NCBI GenBank assembly: GCA_905372835.1
Contig: CAJPQK010000001.1
Coordinates: 186,001-250,000, forward strand
From: Candidatus Saccharimonadota bacterium
GTDB lineage: Bacteria; Patescibacteriota; Saccharimonadia; Saccharimonadales; Saccharimonadaceae
Length of the DNA: 64,000 bases
Reading direction: 5' to 3'
Of this stretch, positions 17,558 through 26,973 are shown piece by piece (the stretch's first letter is position 1; each line of letters opens with the position of its first letter). The position numbers and the translations under genes were made by a program. The notes under the pieces are model-generated. The model was not told the DNA's origin and ran no database searches. It saw nothing but the letters and a program-made list of their open reading frames with translations.

Positions 17558-19554
17558 TGGCTCAGCAAAGCATGAAAAAACGCCAGCCAGTAAAGATGGG
17601 CGGTCCAATGGGCGGTGGTATGGGCGCCGGCGAAAAAGCCAAAGATTTCAAAGGCACGGTCAAGAAATTAGCCAAATATTTGGCAGAGTTTCGCTGGCAC
17701 ATGCTCGTGGTGGCGATTTTTGCGGTTGGTAGTACAATGTTTGCGATTGTCAGTCCGAAAATTTTGGGCGGCGCCACCAACCAAATCGTCGAAGATTATG
17801 TCAGCATGAAGGCCTACGAAACCATTACTAGCAAGCTGCCGAAGGGGGCTTCATTGCCAGTTGGCACGACCGGTGCTGATGTCCTCAACCGTCTGCCGAA
17901 CAAGTCAGAAATTGAAAGCCAAATTCCGTCCAACCAACTTGATACCATTAAAAAGCTGGATCTTAGCCAGCGCCCAGAATTTCACTTTGAGGCAATTTGG
18001 CGAGTCGTTAGTTTGCTAATTGGCTTGTATGTGCTCAGCGCCATTTTCCGCTATATTCAAACCTGGTTAATGACCCAAGTCACGCAAACGGTTACTTTCA
18101 GAATGCGCCGGCAATTGTCCGAAAAAATCAACCGCCTGCCGCTGAGTTATTTTGACAAGCAAACCTACGGCGAAGTCCTCAGCCGCGTTACCAACGACGT
18201 CGATACCATCAGCCAGACGCTCAATCAAAGTCTGTCGCAAATTGCCTCCTCGACGGTGATGGTGCTGGGGATTTTGGCGATGATGTTTTCCATCAGCTGG
18301 CAAATGTCGCTGGTAGCGCTGCTGGTGCTGCCGGTGGCTGGTGGCGCAGTGACGCTGATTGCCAAAAGCTCGCAAAAGCAATTCCTTCGCCAACAGATGC
18401 AGCTGGGAGAATTGAACGGCCATATCGAGGAAATGTACGGCGGCCACCAGGTGATGCGCGTGTTCAACGGCCAGAAAAAGTCGCTAGCTAAGTTTTTGCG
18501 GGTGAACGATCAGTTGCAGGAAAGCGCCTGGAAAGCTCAATTTTTGTCGGGGCTGATTTATCCGATCATGAATTTCATCGGCAACATTGGCTATGTCGTC
18601 ATGGCGATTTTGGGCGGTTGGTTGGCAATTAACGGCCGGCTGAAAATCGGTGACATCCAAGCCTTCATCCAATACATTGACCAATTCAACCAGCCGCTGG
18701 TGCAAGTTGCTAACATCGCCAATGTCTTGCAATCGACCGCCGCTGCCGCCGAGCGGGTGTTTGAATTTTTGGACGAGCCTGAGGAAAAGGCGGAGGGCAA
18801 GGACTTGGTGAAATTGGCGAACGTCAAGGGCGAAGTCGAATTTGACAATGTGGTCTTTGGCTATAAACCTGATCAAACCATCATCAAAGGGTTATCAGCG
18901 CACATCAAGCCAGGTCAGCGCGTGGCGATCGTCGGTCCGACGGGCGCGGGCAAAACCACCTTGGTTAATTTGTTGATGCGATTTTATGAAATTAACAGCG
19001 GCGCGATTAAAATTGACGGCGTGGATATTCGCCAGATGAAGCGCAGCGACGTGCGACAAATGTTTGGCATGGTGCTGCAGGATACTTGGCTATTCAACGG
19101 CACGATTCGCCAGAACTTACTCTACGGCAATTCAACAGCCAGCGAAGAAGAGATGGTTGCCACCGCCAAGGAAGCGCACGTTGATCATTTTGTGCGGTCG
19201 CTGCCGGGCGGCTACGACATGGTGCTGGGCGAGGAAGCCACGAACATCTCGCAGGGCGAAAAGCAGCTGCTGACGATCGCCCGAGCGATGCTAGCGCGCA
19301 CGCCAATGCTGATTTTGGACGAAGCCACCAGCTCGGTTGACACCCGCACCGAAGTACTCATCCAAAAAGCCATGGACAAGTTGATGCAGGGCAAAACCAG
19401 CTTCGTCATCGCCCACCGCCTGAGCACTATCCGCGACGCTGATCTAATATTGGTCGTCCGCGACGGCAACATCATTGAACAAGGTAAGCACGACGAATTG
19501 CTGAAGCAAAATGGCTTTTATGCCGAGCTTTATAATAGTCAGTTTGCTGAGTGA
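17557..19554 (+). CDS. ABC exporter half-transporter, partner subunit
   Basis: A 665-residue MdlB/LmrD-type subunit. ATG 17557 is chosen because AAAGGAG lies just upstream and it overlaps the previous stop; the frame is open further upstream but inside the partner gene. A Met/Gly-rich tail precedes six helices, and an outside loop between helices 1 and 2 is long (about residues 82-150). The ATPase has GPTGAGKTT, signature ISQGEKQLL and canonical Walker B LILDEATSSVD with the catalytic Glu. It complements the degenerate site of the upstream subunit to form a heterodimer. Confidence 0.92.
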   Translation: MAQQSMKKRQPVKMGGPMGGGMGAGEKAKDFKGTVKKLAKYLAEFRWHMLVVAIFAVGSTMFAIVSPKILGGATNQIVEDYVSMKAYETITSKLPKGASLPVGTTGADVLNRLPNKSEIESQIPSNQLDTIKKLDLSQRPEFHFEAIWRVVSLLIGLYVLSAIFRYIQTWLMTQVTQTVTFRMRRQLSEKINRLPLSYFDKQTYGEVLSRVTNDVDTISQTLNQSLSQIASSTVMVLGILAMMFSISWQMSLVALLVLPVAGGAVTLIAKSSQKQFLRQQMQLGELNGHIEEMYGGHQVMRVFNGQKKSLAKFLRVNDQLQESAWKAQFLSGLIYPIMNFIGNIGYVVMAILGGWLAINGRLKIGDIQAFIQYIDQFNQPLVQVANIANVLQSTAAAAERVFEFLDEPEEKAEGKDLVKLANVKGEVEFDNVVFGYKPDQTIIKGLSAHIKPGQRVAIVGPTGAGKTTLVNLLMRFYEINSGAIKIDGVDIRQMKRSDVRQMFGMVLQDTWLFNGTIRQNLLYGNSTASEEEMVATAKEAHVDHFVRSLPGGYDMVLGEEATNISQGEKQLLTIARAMLARTPMLILDEATSSVDTRTEVLIQKAMDKLMQGKTSFVIAHRLSTIRDADLILVVRDGNIIEQGKHDELLKQNGFYAELYNSQFAE

Positions 19555-19662
19555 TAGTTTATGAACGGCAATGATAAAGAGTAGGTTGAGGTGCAAATTT
19601 AGTGTACTATTGCCCTGTAGGATATCTAGTATTTAAGGTAGGTGGTCTCAAGCAGTTTACAA

Positions 19663-22600
19663 TTAACGCACTTCATATCTTACGTCCTCAATAATTTCTC
19701 CATTATCATCTAAGTAGCAGATACCCTGAACCTCTAAACGCTGCTTCGCATAATTGCCATTATTGTGATAAAGTTTTTCACCTAGAACCGACCATATAAT
19801 AGTTAAACCTTTTCTCTCCAGCGCTTTTATAAAATCGCCTTTATTCACTAATAAGGCATCCGAACTTAAGCGCTCATTTATATTAGGATTGAACATGCAT
19901 ATATTTTTGTCTCTTGATTGATATACTCCCAGACTGTCAGTGTCTTGTATGCTTAATAATTTTCTCAGGGGCAAACTTGGACCATAAACTTTGATACCTG
20001 TATCCCTAAGAGCTCGGTCATTCTCAAAACCACCGCTAGAGTATTGAATAACAGGCTGTATAACTTTAAAGGGTATTTGTTTGTCGGGAGTTATCCATCC
20101 GTCGCTTGGTCCGTAGATTGCTATAGTATCTTGATACGCAGAACTGTTAGGAAACTCTGAAAGAAATACCGAACGGCTGTGGTCGGCAGGCTGTGGCAGT
20201 GTATCATTATAGAATCTTTTGTCTTTGCCCCAGTCAATAATTGTTTGTAGATCTTTCTTATGAATGATATATCCCTGAGTGCGAACCCATAGCTCGCGAT
20301 ATCTTCTGTCATCTTCATCTTCTGGGTTTTCTCTCTCGCTCTTCCAAATTGCCCAGCTCAAGAGTGTAATAAAAGTCTTGTTGCTATGTTTGCTTTCTAT
20401 TATGGTTTTTGATCTTGGTATGTCTTCGGATGAAAATTGCCAGTTTTCTGTTCTCCACGCATCGTATGAAGGTTTCCACCAGATATCTTTTTCATCATCA
20501 TTGTTGTTTGTGAAATTCTCCAACAATAACGGATCGACGGTAGGGTCTAAATCTCTTGCGTATGTTTGGTAGGCGCTTTTGAAAGTTGCAGGAGTGTCGT
20601 CCAGCCACCTATCCTGAGTATAGTAATAATTTGATCCTATCATTGCCAAGAATTCGTACAAGGCTATCCATTGGTATTTCTTGCCTATACGCTCAATATT
20701 GCTATTTTGGAGGCGATCAAAACTACCACGACCTTTGTCATATTCTTCATGGAGTCCTGGATTCCATCCAAGTTTTATAACCCTACCCATTATCCACCTA
20801 CGTGCAATATTAATGTCATAATCTTCGAAATCTTTAGTGAAATTTTTTTCGCCAACAATATAAAGCTTGTATTTTTTATACTCACGTTTTTTAGAAGGTG
20901 ATAGTGATTTTTCGAAGTCATTTAATGCTTGGATTACTTCGTTATCTGACACTTTTTCCTTGACGATAGTATTTTTAATAGTAAAACTAAATCGATTACT
21001 AAATCTTTTGGAATGATACTTTTCCAATAGTTTTTTCTGTTTCTTAGATAGTGACTTTTCGAATTTATGGAAGTCTTTTCTAGAGGTGTTGGGGTTGGGC
21101 AATTCTTTAGACAGGGGAATGTTTGTAAACCCACTTAAATAAGAACCTACCGTGTAGTTGCCGAAATCCGCTAAAGCAGCTCCGCCTTCCCCATACATCA
21201 GGGAGCTCCATATTGAATAGTAGTCATGGTTATCATTCCTATCATATTTTCTTCTGAGGATATCTATGCTTGGTATGTCATTTGGGAATTCGTAGTATAT
21301 GAATGGATGCTTAATGGCATTAAGATTTACATGAATATTATTTTTATATTTTTGAATATATAGTTCAATCAGCCCTTTTGCGTAGTCGTCCAACAATGCG
21401 TCTGGTCTGCGATTTTTGTTTAGGAAGTGGTTTTTATAAATCCATACAACTAATGACTGAAATCCAGCCTTGTCATGTGGATTTAACGAAACAACGCCAT
21501 ATACTACTGCAAATAGTCTTTCGGTTATGTAAGGGTCGTCAATATCAATAAACATTTTTAGTAATTCTAATAACACATCTTGGTGATATCTAAATAGCTG
21601 GATTAATGCTCTTGTTGATCGATCACGTAGATCATTATCCGTTGATGATAAAGTCCACGCTAGAGTCATACCTGTCAGTAGTATCGCCTTTGGGTCGCTG
21701 ATATCTTTTGGCAGTTTGCTAATGCTCCAGGATTGGATCCTTGATATGGCATTTCCTTGTTCGCTGGTAGCGTTAAGCATATATGACTGAAACCATGAGT
21801 CTCTTTCTGCTAAATTAGTTCTACTTAGTATTTCATGAAGCCTTAGTGCATTTAGCGGGTGGTTGGGAACTACGGTAACATCAAATAAACAGTCCATTAC
21901 TTGATACAGGTCATATACTGAATTGTTCACATACGTATTTATATATTCTTTAATTTGAGACTCATTGATGTAGGATGCTTTTCCTGTTTTCTTATCAAAA
22001 CCATCAAGTTCAACGTCGCGCCATTTTATGCCATTAAGGAATGCGGTCTTTGTTCTATAATCATCTCTATATTTCTCTGGGATTACCCACACAAATTCAA
22101 CTTTATCTTTCTTGCATCTTTCTGGTATCTGAATTGACAGAGCTTCTAATAGACCAACGTTGTGTATATTTTCATCCAAAAACTTTCCGTCTGCAAAAAA
22201 ATTTTGAGCATCTACTTTAGAGTTGATTTTATTTTCAGTGAGCAGGGAGCGCACGATTAAGTGGTCGCTAAAACGGTTGTAGGTAAATTTATATTTATAT
22301 TCAACTCTTTTACCATTTTTTCCGTATCTTGGATATTTTAATAACAGACCATATTTTTCCATCAATTTTAAGAGTTTTGATGCATGACTAGACAATTTGG
22401 GGTCGGTCTTAATGATTTTTAATATATTATAACGTGATATGGCTGATGCTCTATTTTGGCCCATCCATATGCCAACCTCCTTTATTACGTGCTTCCATAA
22501 ATATTCTTTGCCTATTTTTATATTTAATTCTTTTGCTATTTTTTTTGATTGGACTTTTACGTACTGCTCAAAGACGTGTGTAGCGCCTTTACCCTTAAAT

Positions 22601-23139
22601 GTCTTATTTGTTTCACCTTTATAGGCTTCACAAAATATCATTAAAAACAACGGATTTCTGAATTCCGGATTAATAATTGGGATTTCTGGCATTTTCATCT
22701 CGTAATGTTTGAAGAATGTAGATATGGCGTCCCACTCCATTTCGGAAAATCCAAAATGCTCTATTGTGCTATATCTTCTTCTGTTTGGTATCATTTTTTC
22801 ATAACCATTACGAACACTAACAACTAAAGACAACCCCTTAATATCAAAAAGTTCTGAAAGTTGCGACCATTTTATAGCATCCGCCTCGTTGATGGCGTCT
22901 ATAATCAAACAAACTCTCTCGGGTGAGGAATTGGCTAGAGACCTCAAGTCCTTTAGAAAATCTGAGCTAGTTGTATAACCCATTAATTTTGCCATACACA
23001 CCGTGGGGTTTGTGTCTTCTATGCTTGCGAGCTCATCTGATAGAAAAATTAAGGTAGGTTTTCCAAAGTTAACTCGACTGTTGGCATAGTCGCAAAGTAA
23101 GTGGGTTTTTCCAATGCCAGCTTCGCCTTTTAGGATCAT
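19663..23139 (-). CDS. Large STAND-like P-loop NTPase, C-terminal frame of a frameshifted gene
   Basis: The frame from the first ATG (23139) codes 1158 residues. The NTPase core has Walker A GEAGIGKTH, Walker B VCLIIDAINEADA and sensor region LSLVVSVRNGYE, then a winged-helix-like region and about 800 residues of unassigned, probably helical repeat sequence. This layout fits signal-transducing STAND NTPases, many of which act in phage defence. ATG 23139 falls inside the first strand of the NTPase fold. The frame stays open to 23340 with protein-like sequence and no ATG, GTG or TTG. The upstream ORF 23322-23666 is in the adjacent frame, so a -1 frameshift is likely. The region is AT-rich. Confidence 0.75.
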   Translation of the reverse strand: MILKGEAGIGKTHLLCDYANSRVNFGKPTLIFLSDELASIEDTNPTVCMAKLMGYTTSSDFLKDLRSLANSSPERVCLIIDAINEADAIKWSQLSELFDIKGLSLVVSVRNGYEKMIPNRRRYSTIEHFGFSEMEWDAISTFFKHYEMKMPEIPIINPEFRNPLFLMIFCEAYKGETNKTFKGKGATHVFEQYVKVQSKKIAKELNIKIGKEYLWKHVIKEVGIWMGQNRASAISRYNILKIIKTDPKLSSHASKLLKLMEKYGLLLKYPRYGKNGKRVEYKYKFTYNRFSDHLIVRSLLTENKINSKVDAQNFFADGKFLDENIHNVGLLEALSIQIPERCKKDKVEFVWVIPEKYRDDYRTKTAFLNGIKWRDVELDGFDKKTGKASYINESQIKEYINTYVNNSVYDLYQVMDCLFDVTVVPNHPLNALRLHEILSRTNLAERDSWFQSYMLNATSEQGNAISRIQSWSISKLPKDISDPKAILLTGMTLAWTLSSTDNDLRDRSTRALIQLFRYHQDVLLELLKMFIDIDDPYITERLFAVVYGVVSLNPHDKAGFQSLVVWIYKNHFLNKNRRPDALLDDYAKGLIELYIQKYKNNIHVNLNAIKHPFIYYEFPNDIPSIDILRRKYDRNDNHDYYSIWSSLMYGEGGAALADFGNYTVGSYLSGFTNIPLSKELPNPNTSRKDFHKFEKSLSKKQKKLLEKYHSKRFSNRFSFTIKNTIVKEKVSDNEVIQALNDFEKSLSPSKKREYKKYKLYIVGEKNFTKDFEDYDINIARRWIMGRVIKLGWNPGLHEEYDKGRGSFDRLQNSNIERIGKKYQWIALYEFLAMIGSNYYYTQDRWLDDTPATFKSAYQTYARDLDPTVDPLLLENFTNNNDDEKDIWWKPSYDAWRTENWQFSSEDIPRSKTIIESKHSNKTFITLLSWAIWKSERENPEDEDDRRYRELWVRTQGYIIHKKDLQTIIDWGKDKRFYNDTLPQPADHSRSVFLSEFPNSSAYQDTIAIYGPSDGWITPDKQIPFKVIQPVIQYSSGGFENDRALRDTGIKVYGPSLPLRKLLSIQDTDSLGVYQSRDKNICMFNPNINERLSSDALLVNKGDFIKALERKGLTIIWSVLGEKLYHNNGNYAKQRLEVQGICYLDDNGEIIEDVRYEVR

Positions 23140-23321
23140 CCGTGGCGTAGAGAATAGATCTATCTTGGCTCCATCATTGATAAAATCCAGTAAGTTTCTT
23201 AGTGCTGCGTAAAGTGACCATATAGGACCTGTATCAATGCTAGTTTTTGAATGCTCCTCCTTTTCTTGACGCTCTTCATCTTGGAGATATTTGAAAAACC
23301 AATAAAGATCATTAGATAAGT

Positions 23322-23666
23322 TTATGGCGCTTTTAGCTTCTTAGTTAATATACTCCATGATATATTTTCGTCCTTTGATTTAGTTTTTAGGCTTAATAAT
23401 TTATCAATAACTGATTTTACATTTTTGCTTAGCTGCTCTAATTCTTTCGTTTTATCGGGGTGATCGGTGTTATGGTATAATAATGCTTTTTCCGCTTTAT
23501 GAGTTAGTCTAAATAGCTCGATGAGATATTCAGGCTCTCGATTTAGGGCTTGAAGGTTTCTTTTTATATTCTGGACTTCTAAGTTAATGGCGCGATTGTA
23601 CCGTAGACCAGCGCTATTGTTGGCTCGTTTTAATCTTTCTTTTTGTGCTTGAGTATCCAGTTTCAT
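23322..23666 (-). CDS. Probable N-terminal fragment of the STAND-like NTPase
   Basis: A 114-residue charged, helical protein rich in Lys, Leu and Asn, with no recognised domain (SKNVKSVIDKLLSLKTKSKD). It is as AT-rich as the NTPase gene. Its last 19 nt overlap the open frame of that gene, which is shifted by -1. Joining the frames near the AAAA run (23332-23335) gives a continuous protein of about 1330 residues with the NTPase core preceded by about 190 residues. A separate small gene is possible but leaves the large ORF without a start. Confidence 0.55.
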   Translation of the reverse strand: MKLDTQAQKERLKRANNSAGLRYNRAINLEVQNIKRNLQALNREPEYLIELFRLTHKAEKALLYHNTDHPDKTKELEQLSKNVKSVIDKLLSLKTKSKDENISWSILTKKLKAP

Positions 23667-23857
23667 AGTTTAGTATTGTTACGATGATTTATGGGTAAGC
23701 CCTATCTTAATTATAAGACAAACAGTCTATTTATAGATTTTTTGTATACACTTGGTTGTGATACGTTAATGTATTGATTTGGTCATCGCTCCAATAGAAG
23801 ATCTGCCATCAATAGTATTGCTTTAGTGTTCAATAAATCATCTCTAGAACAATCAAA

Positions 23858-24322
23858 TCACGAGTTCCGCCGCAAAATATCCAACACACCAAACTTTCCA
23901 GTCAGTATGGCTTGGCTAATAATGTGCGGCGTGAGGGTGGCGATGAGCTCTTTAGGCTTGGTGTCGCTTGGTAAATCTAGTGTCGCGTCCAGTGCGTACA
24001 CGTAAAATTGATAGCGGTGCGTACCAAATGGCGGCTGCGGCCCACCCCAGCCGGGACGGCCCCAGCTGGTAACCCCCTCGACAGCGCCCGCGGGTAATGA
24101 CTCGCCAGTGATTTCAGTAGTTTCTGCTGGCAGATTCCAAATCGTCCAATGATAAAATCCATCGCGTCCAGGCGCATCAGGGTCGTGGCAGATGATTGCC
24201 AGGCTTTTGGCATCTGCTGGCACGTCGCTGATCGCAAGCGGCGGGCGTTGGTTGCCGCCAAGCTTGGCGTAAATTTTTGGTATTTTGGCGTTTTCGGCGA
24301 ACGCAGAGCTAGATATCTTCAT
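23858..24322 (-). CDS. YbhB/YbcL-like (PEBP family) protein
   Basis: A 154-residue phosphatidylethanolamine-binding-protein homologue of the bacterial YbhB/YbcL type. Family motifs are SLAIICHDPDAP, FYHWTIWNLP and FGTHRYQFYVYALD. No signal peptide is seen, so it is likely cytoplasmic. The molecular function in bacteria is unsettled. TGA-TACAAT (TACAAT 24334-24329) ends 6 nt before ATG 24322, predicting a leaderless mRNA. Confidence 0.9.
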   Translation of the reverse strand: MKISSSAFAENAKIPKIYAKLGGNQRPPLAISDVPADAKSLAIICHDPDAPGRDGFYHWTIWNLPAETTEITGESLPAGAVEGVTSWGRPGWGGPQPPFGTHRYQFYVYALDATLDLPSDTKPKELIATLTPHIISQAILTGKFGVLDILRRNS

Positions 24323-24479
24323 GGTGTAATTGTATCACTCCGGCGTTGTGTGTTGTAAGCTGTGGTAAAACATGAGGCTGCAGAACAGGGTAACTCACTG
24401 TGGTAAACTAGATGCCCGTGATAGCTGATTTACCAAGCAACCCCTGGAGAGCCACCAGGCGATATGTTACAATAAACCT

Positions 24480-24632
24480 GTGAGATATGCTTTTGTGTTT
24501 GTGAGTATAGTGGCGATTTGGCTGGCTATGCTGCTGTTGGTAAATACGAGCATTGACCCCTTGTTTTTGTACGTTTGCGTGTTGATTTTGACGCTGGTGT
24601 TATACTTCATTGGGTTTCGGAGGGCCAGGTAA
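24480..24632 (+). CDS. 50-residue two-helix membrane protein
   Basis: A small gene starting with GTG 24480 and coding 50 residues. Two hydrophobic segments (about 4-22 and 26-44) are joined by NTSIDP, and the tail is basic (GFRRAR). TGT-TACAAT (TACAAT 24468-24473) ends 6 nt before the GTG, the same arrangement as many other genes here. The stop is directly followed, with no gap, by the GTG of the UbiB-like kinase, whose GGAGGG lies inside this ORF. Tight coupling supports a real gene working with the kinase. Confidence 0.7.
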   Translation: MRYAFVFVSIVAIWLAMLLLVNTSIDPLFLYVCVLILTLVLYFIGFRRAR

Positions 24633-26084
24633 GTGCGTTTACTGTTTGTCATCCGGGCGTTAGTTCGAGTATGGCGCGCGTGGCGCAGTGACCAGTTGTG
24701 GCTCAAAGTTTTGTCAGATGAGTGTCACAGATTAGGTGGCGTGTATGTCAAGTTTTTGCAGCATTTGGCGTCGACTGAACTGATGGCTCAGGTGTATGCT
24801 GCGTCTGGATATCGGCTGGATGCTTTTGATGATGTGGCGGTTGAGCCAATTGACGTTGCTGAGATTTTGCGGCAAGAGCTTGGCAACAAAGCGAGTCAAA
24901 TAGTCGTCGAGGAAGACCAGCCGTTCGCTACGGGTTCATTCGCCCAGGTCTATCACTGCTGTCTGGTTGACTGCCCAAGTAATCGATATATTCTCAAAAT
25001 CCTTCGTCCCAGCGTGGTCCGCCATCTGAATTTTGACCTTGCCGTGCTGCATTTTTGCTGTTGGGTCGGACAGTTCATGCTAAAGAACGATATTTTCCCA
25101 CTGGTTAAGATTGCTGATGAGTTTATCAAAACCACCAAGCGCGAAACTGATTATCAGCGCGAGCTAATTACAGCCCAGGTAATTCGTGAATATTTTGCGC
25201 ACCGCACTGACAAAGTTGTGGTGCCAGAGACGCTGGCTGAGTACTCAACGCGGCGGATATTGGTTCAGGAATGTGTAGAAGGGCTGTCACTGACTGAAGT
25301 GGTGGAACAGGCGCAAGCAGGAGGTGATACTTACCAGTTTGTCAAAGACCACCTTGGCTCTGATATGCAGCAGCAATTGGTTACGGTTGGCAGTGAATTC
25401 TTAATTGCAATTTTACGAGCAGACGTCATCATGGCCGATCCACATCCAGGCAATATTTATTTACTGAGAGACAACAAAGTTGCGCTGATTGATTTTGGCT
25501 TGGCAGTGGCAGCACCGCGACATCGCGCTTCGTTTTATCACATGATCGTGCAGTACCGAGCGTTGTATGAAGATCGGGCTGACATGGGTTTGTTGGCGTT
25601 GGCGATGTTGGCGTTTTATGACCATACGCTGTATCAAGCGCTGGATGTGATCGCTAAAGATCGCAGCTTAGCTCGGGGTATTTATGAATACGCTCATACG
25701 TTGATCCAATCGACAACCAGTACATTCGCTGTCAATCGACAGATAACTCAACTGTTTCTCAGTGAATTGAATGCTGGCAATCGTTTCGCCATCAAGGTGG
25801 ACAGCGCTAATATTATGTTACAGCGCGGTTTGTATCATTATTTGGCGGCAGCGCGGCTGGCGTGTGGTGATGCGTACCGACGGACGCGCTATTGGCAGAT
25901 TGTTCATGATGCACTGGAGTTGGCCGAGGTTCATGCTAATAGTCATGGTGTCAGCGAGGTGGTGCACTCGTCGCCGATGAGTATTGAGTTGGCACAAGAG
26001 ATAGTGATGGACTGGATGAGCAAAGTTGCGGAACGTGACAGGACCGCTTACGCTATGTTGCTACAAAAAGGAGAATTAGCATGA
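24633..26084 (+). CDS. UbiB/AarF (ABC1/ADCK)-like atypical kinase
   Basis: A 483-residue member of the UbiB atypical kinase family, starting at GTG 24633. Seen motifs are GSFAQVYHC (Ala/Gly-rich nucleotide loop), ILKILRP (Lys), ADPHPGNIYLL (catalytic loop) and ALIDFGLA (DFG). In other bacteria UbiB supports lipid-quinone synthesis or lipid handling; no quinone genes are seen here. UbiB usually ends in two membrane helices; this protein has none at its C terminus. The two-helix protein encoded next (4-nt overlap) could supply them. Confidence 0.9.
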   Translation: MRLLFVIRALVRVWRAWRSDQLWLKVLSDECHRLGGVYVKFLQHLASTELMAQVYAASGYRLDAFDDVAVEPIDVAEILRQELGNKASQIVVEEDQPFATGSFAQVYHCCLVDCPSNRYILKILRPSVVRHLNFDLAVLHFCCWVGQFMLKNDIFPLVKIADEFIKTTKRETDYQRELITAQVIREYFAHRTDKVVVPETLAEYSTRRILVQECVEGLSLTEVVEQAQAGGDTYQFVKDHLGSDMQQQLVTVGSEFLIAILRADVIMADPHPGNIYLLRDNKVALIDFGLAVAAPRHRASFYHMIVQYRALYEDRADMGLLALAMLAFYDHTLYQALDVIAKDRSLARGIYEYAHTLIQSTTSTFAVNRQITQLFLSELNAGNRFAIKVDSANIMLQRGLYHYLAAARLACGDAYRRTRYWQIVHDALELAEVHANSHGVSEVVHSSPMSIELAQEIVMDWMSKVAERDRTAYAMLLQKGELA

Positions 26085-26269
26085 AGCAATTACAACAATG
26101 GGTGATGCAAGTCCGCTATCCATATGCCGCAGGAATCATCGCAGTGATGTGGATTGGCACGGCAATTTTTGCCTATCTTAAGCCAGATGTGCCGCTTGAG
26201 TTTTTGGTGGGATGTCTCGCCGTCAGTACCATCATCATTGCCATTACTGGACTATCGGAGGCTCGTTAA
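26081..26269 (+). CDS. 62-residue two-helix membrane protein, coupled to the UbiB-like kinase
   Basis: A small protein with two hydrophobic segments (about 16-32 and 38-57). Its ATG overlaps the kinase stop by 4 nt (ATGA), and AAAGGAG lies just upstream within the kinase gene, so it is translated with the kinase. The hairpin matches in size and position the C-terminal membrane tail of fused UbiB proteins. That relation is inferred from order and topology, not from sequence identity. Confidence 0.72.
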   Translation: MKQLQQWVMQVRYPYAAGIIAVMWIGTAIFAYLKPDVPLEFLVGCLAVSTIIIAITGLSEAR

Positions 26270-26277
26270 AACTCACA

Positions 26278-26892
26278 ATGATCACCGACCAACTCCTCGC
26301 CAAATACCCCATTATTTCTGACCAAGTTGACGCCAAAGAACTTGGTGCTTTGCTGCGCGAGCTGGAAACAGTACTGCAAAGCGGCGCGACTGGTAATGTT
26401 GTGGAATTTGGCTGTTATGTCGGCACGACCAGTTTGTTCATCTGGCGGCTGCTGGACGCTTATGATTTTGCTGGTGAGTTTCATGTTTACGATTCATTCG
26501 CAGGCTTGCCAGAAAAAACTCAAGCCGACGCCAGCGCTGCGGGCGAGCAGTTCAAGGCAGGCGAACTATTGGCGCCACGCAAAACCTTCATCCAGAATTT
26601 TAAAAAGGCTAGCTTGAAACTGCCGATCATCCACAAGGGTTGGTTTGCCGATTTCACCCCTGAGGACGTGCCGGAAAGTATCATCTTTGCGTTTTTTGAC
26701 GGCGATTTTTATGAGTCAATTGCCGATTCATTTCGCGTATGTGACGGCAAGTTTCAGGAAACGGCGACCATTGTTGTTGATGACTATGCCAATGAAGCGT
26801 TGCCGGGCGCCGCACGGGCGGTTGATGCATGGCTGAAGCGCCATCCGGCTCGGGTGGCAGTCGAGTCGTCATTAGCCATCATTCGGCGATGA
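26278..26892 (+). CDS. TylF/MycF-like SAM-dependent methyltransferase
   Basis: A 204-residue class I methyltransferase resembling the TylF/macrocin O-methyltransferase family. The SAM motif is VVEFGCYVGTTSLFIW, followed by FHVYDSFAGLPEK and a metal/acid region IIFAFFDGDFYES with IVVDDYAN. ATG 26278 is preferred since it follows the small membrane gene by 8 nt; an earlier in-frame ATG lies inside that gene. TylF relatives methylate sugar hydroxyls; the acceptor here is unknown. Confidence 0.8.
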   Translation: MITDQLLAKYPIISDQVDAKELGALLRELETVLQSGATGNVVEFGCYVGTTSLFIWRLLDAYDFAGEFHVYDSFAGLPEKTQADASAAGEQFKAGELLAPRKTFIQNFKKASLKLPIIHKGWFADFTPEDVPESIIFAFFDGDFYESIADSFRVCDGKFQETATIVVDDYANEALPGAARAVDAWLKRHPARVAVESSLAIIRR

Positions 26893-26973
26893 ACTAACCC
26901 CTGAATGATGCTTGTGTTCTATTTGGTATATGCTATATTATTAGTATAACCATAAACAAAAAGGGGACGGGGT

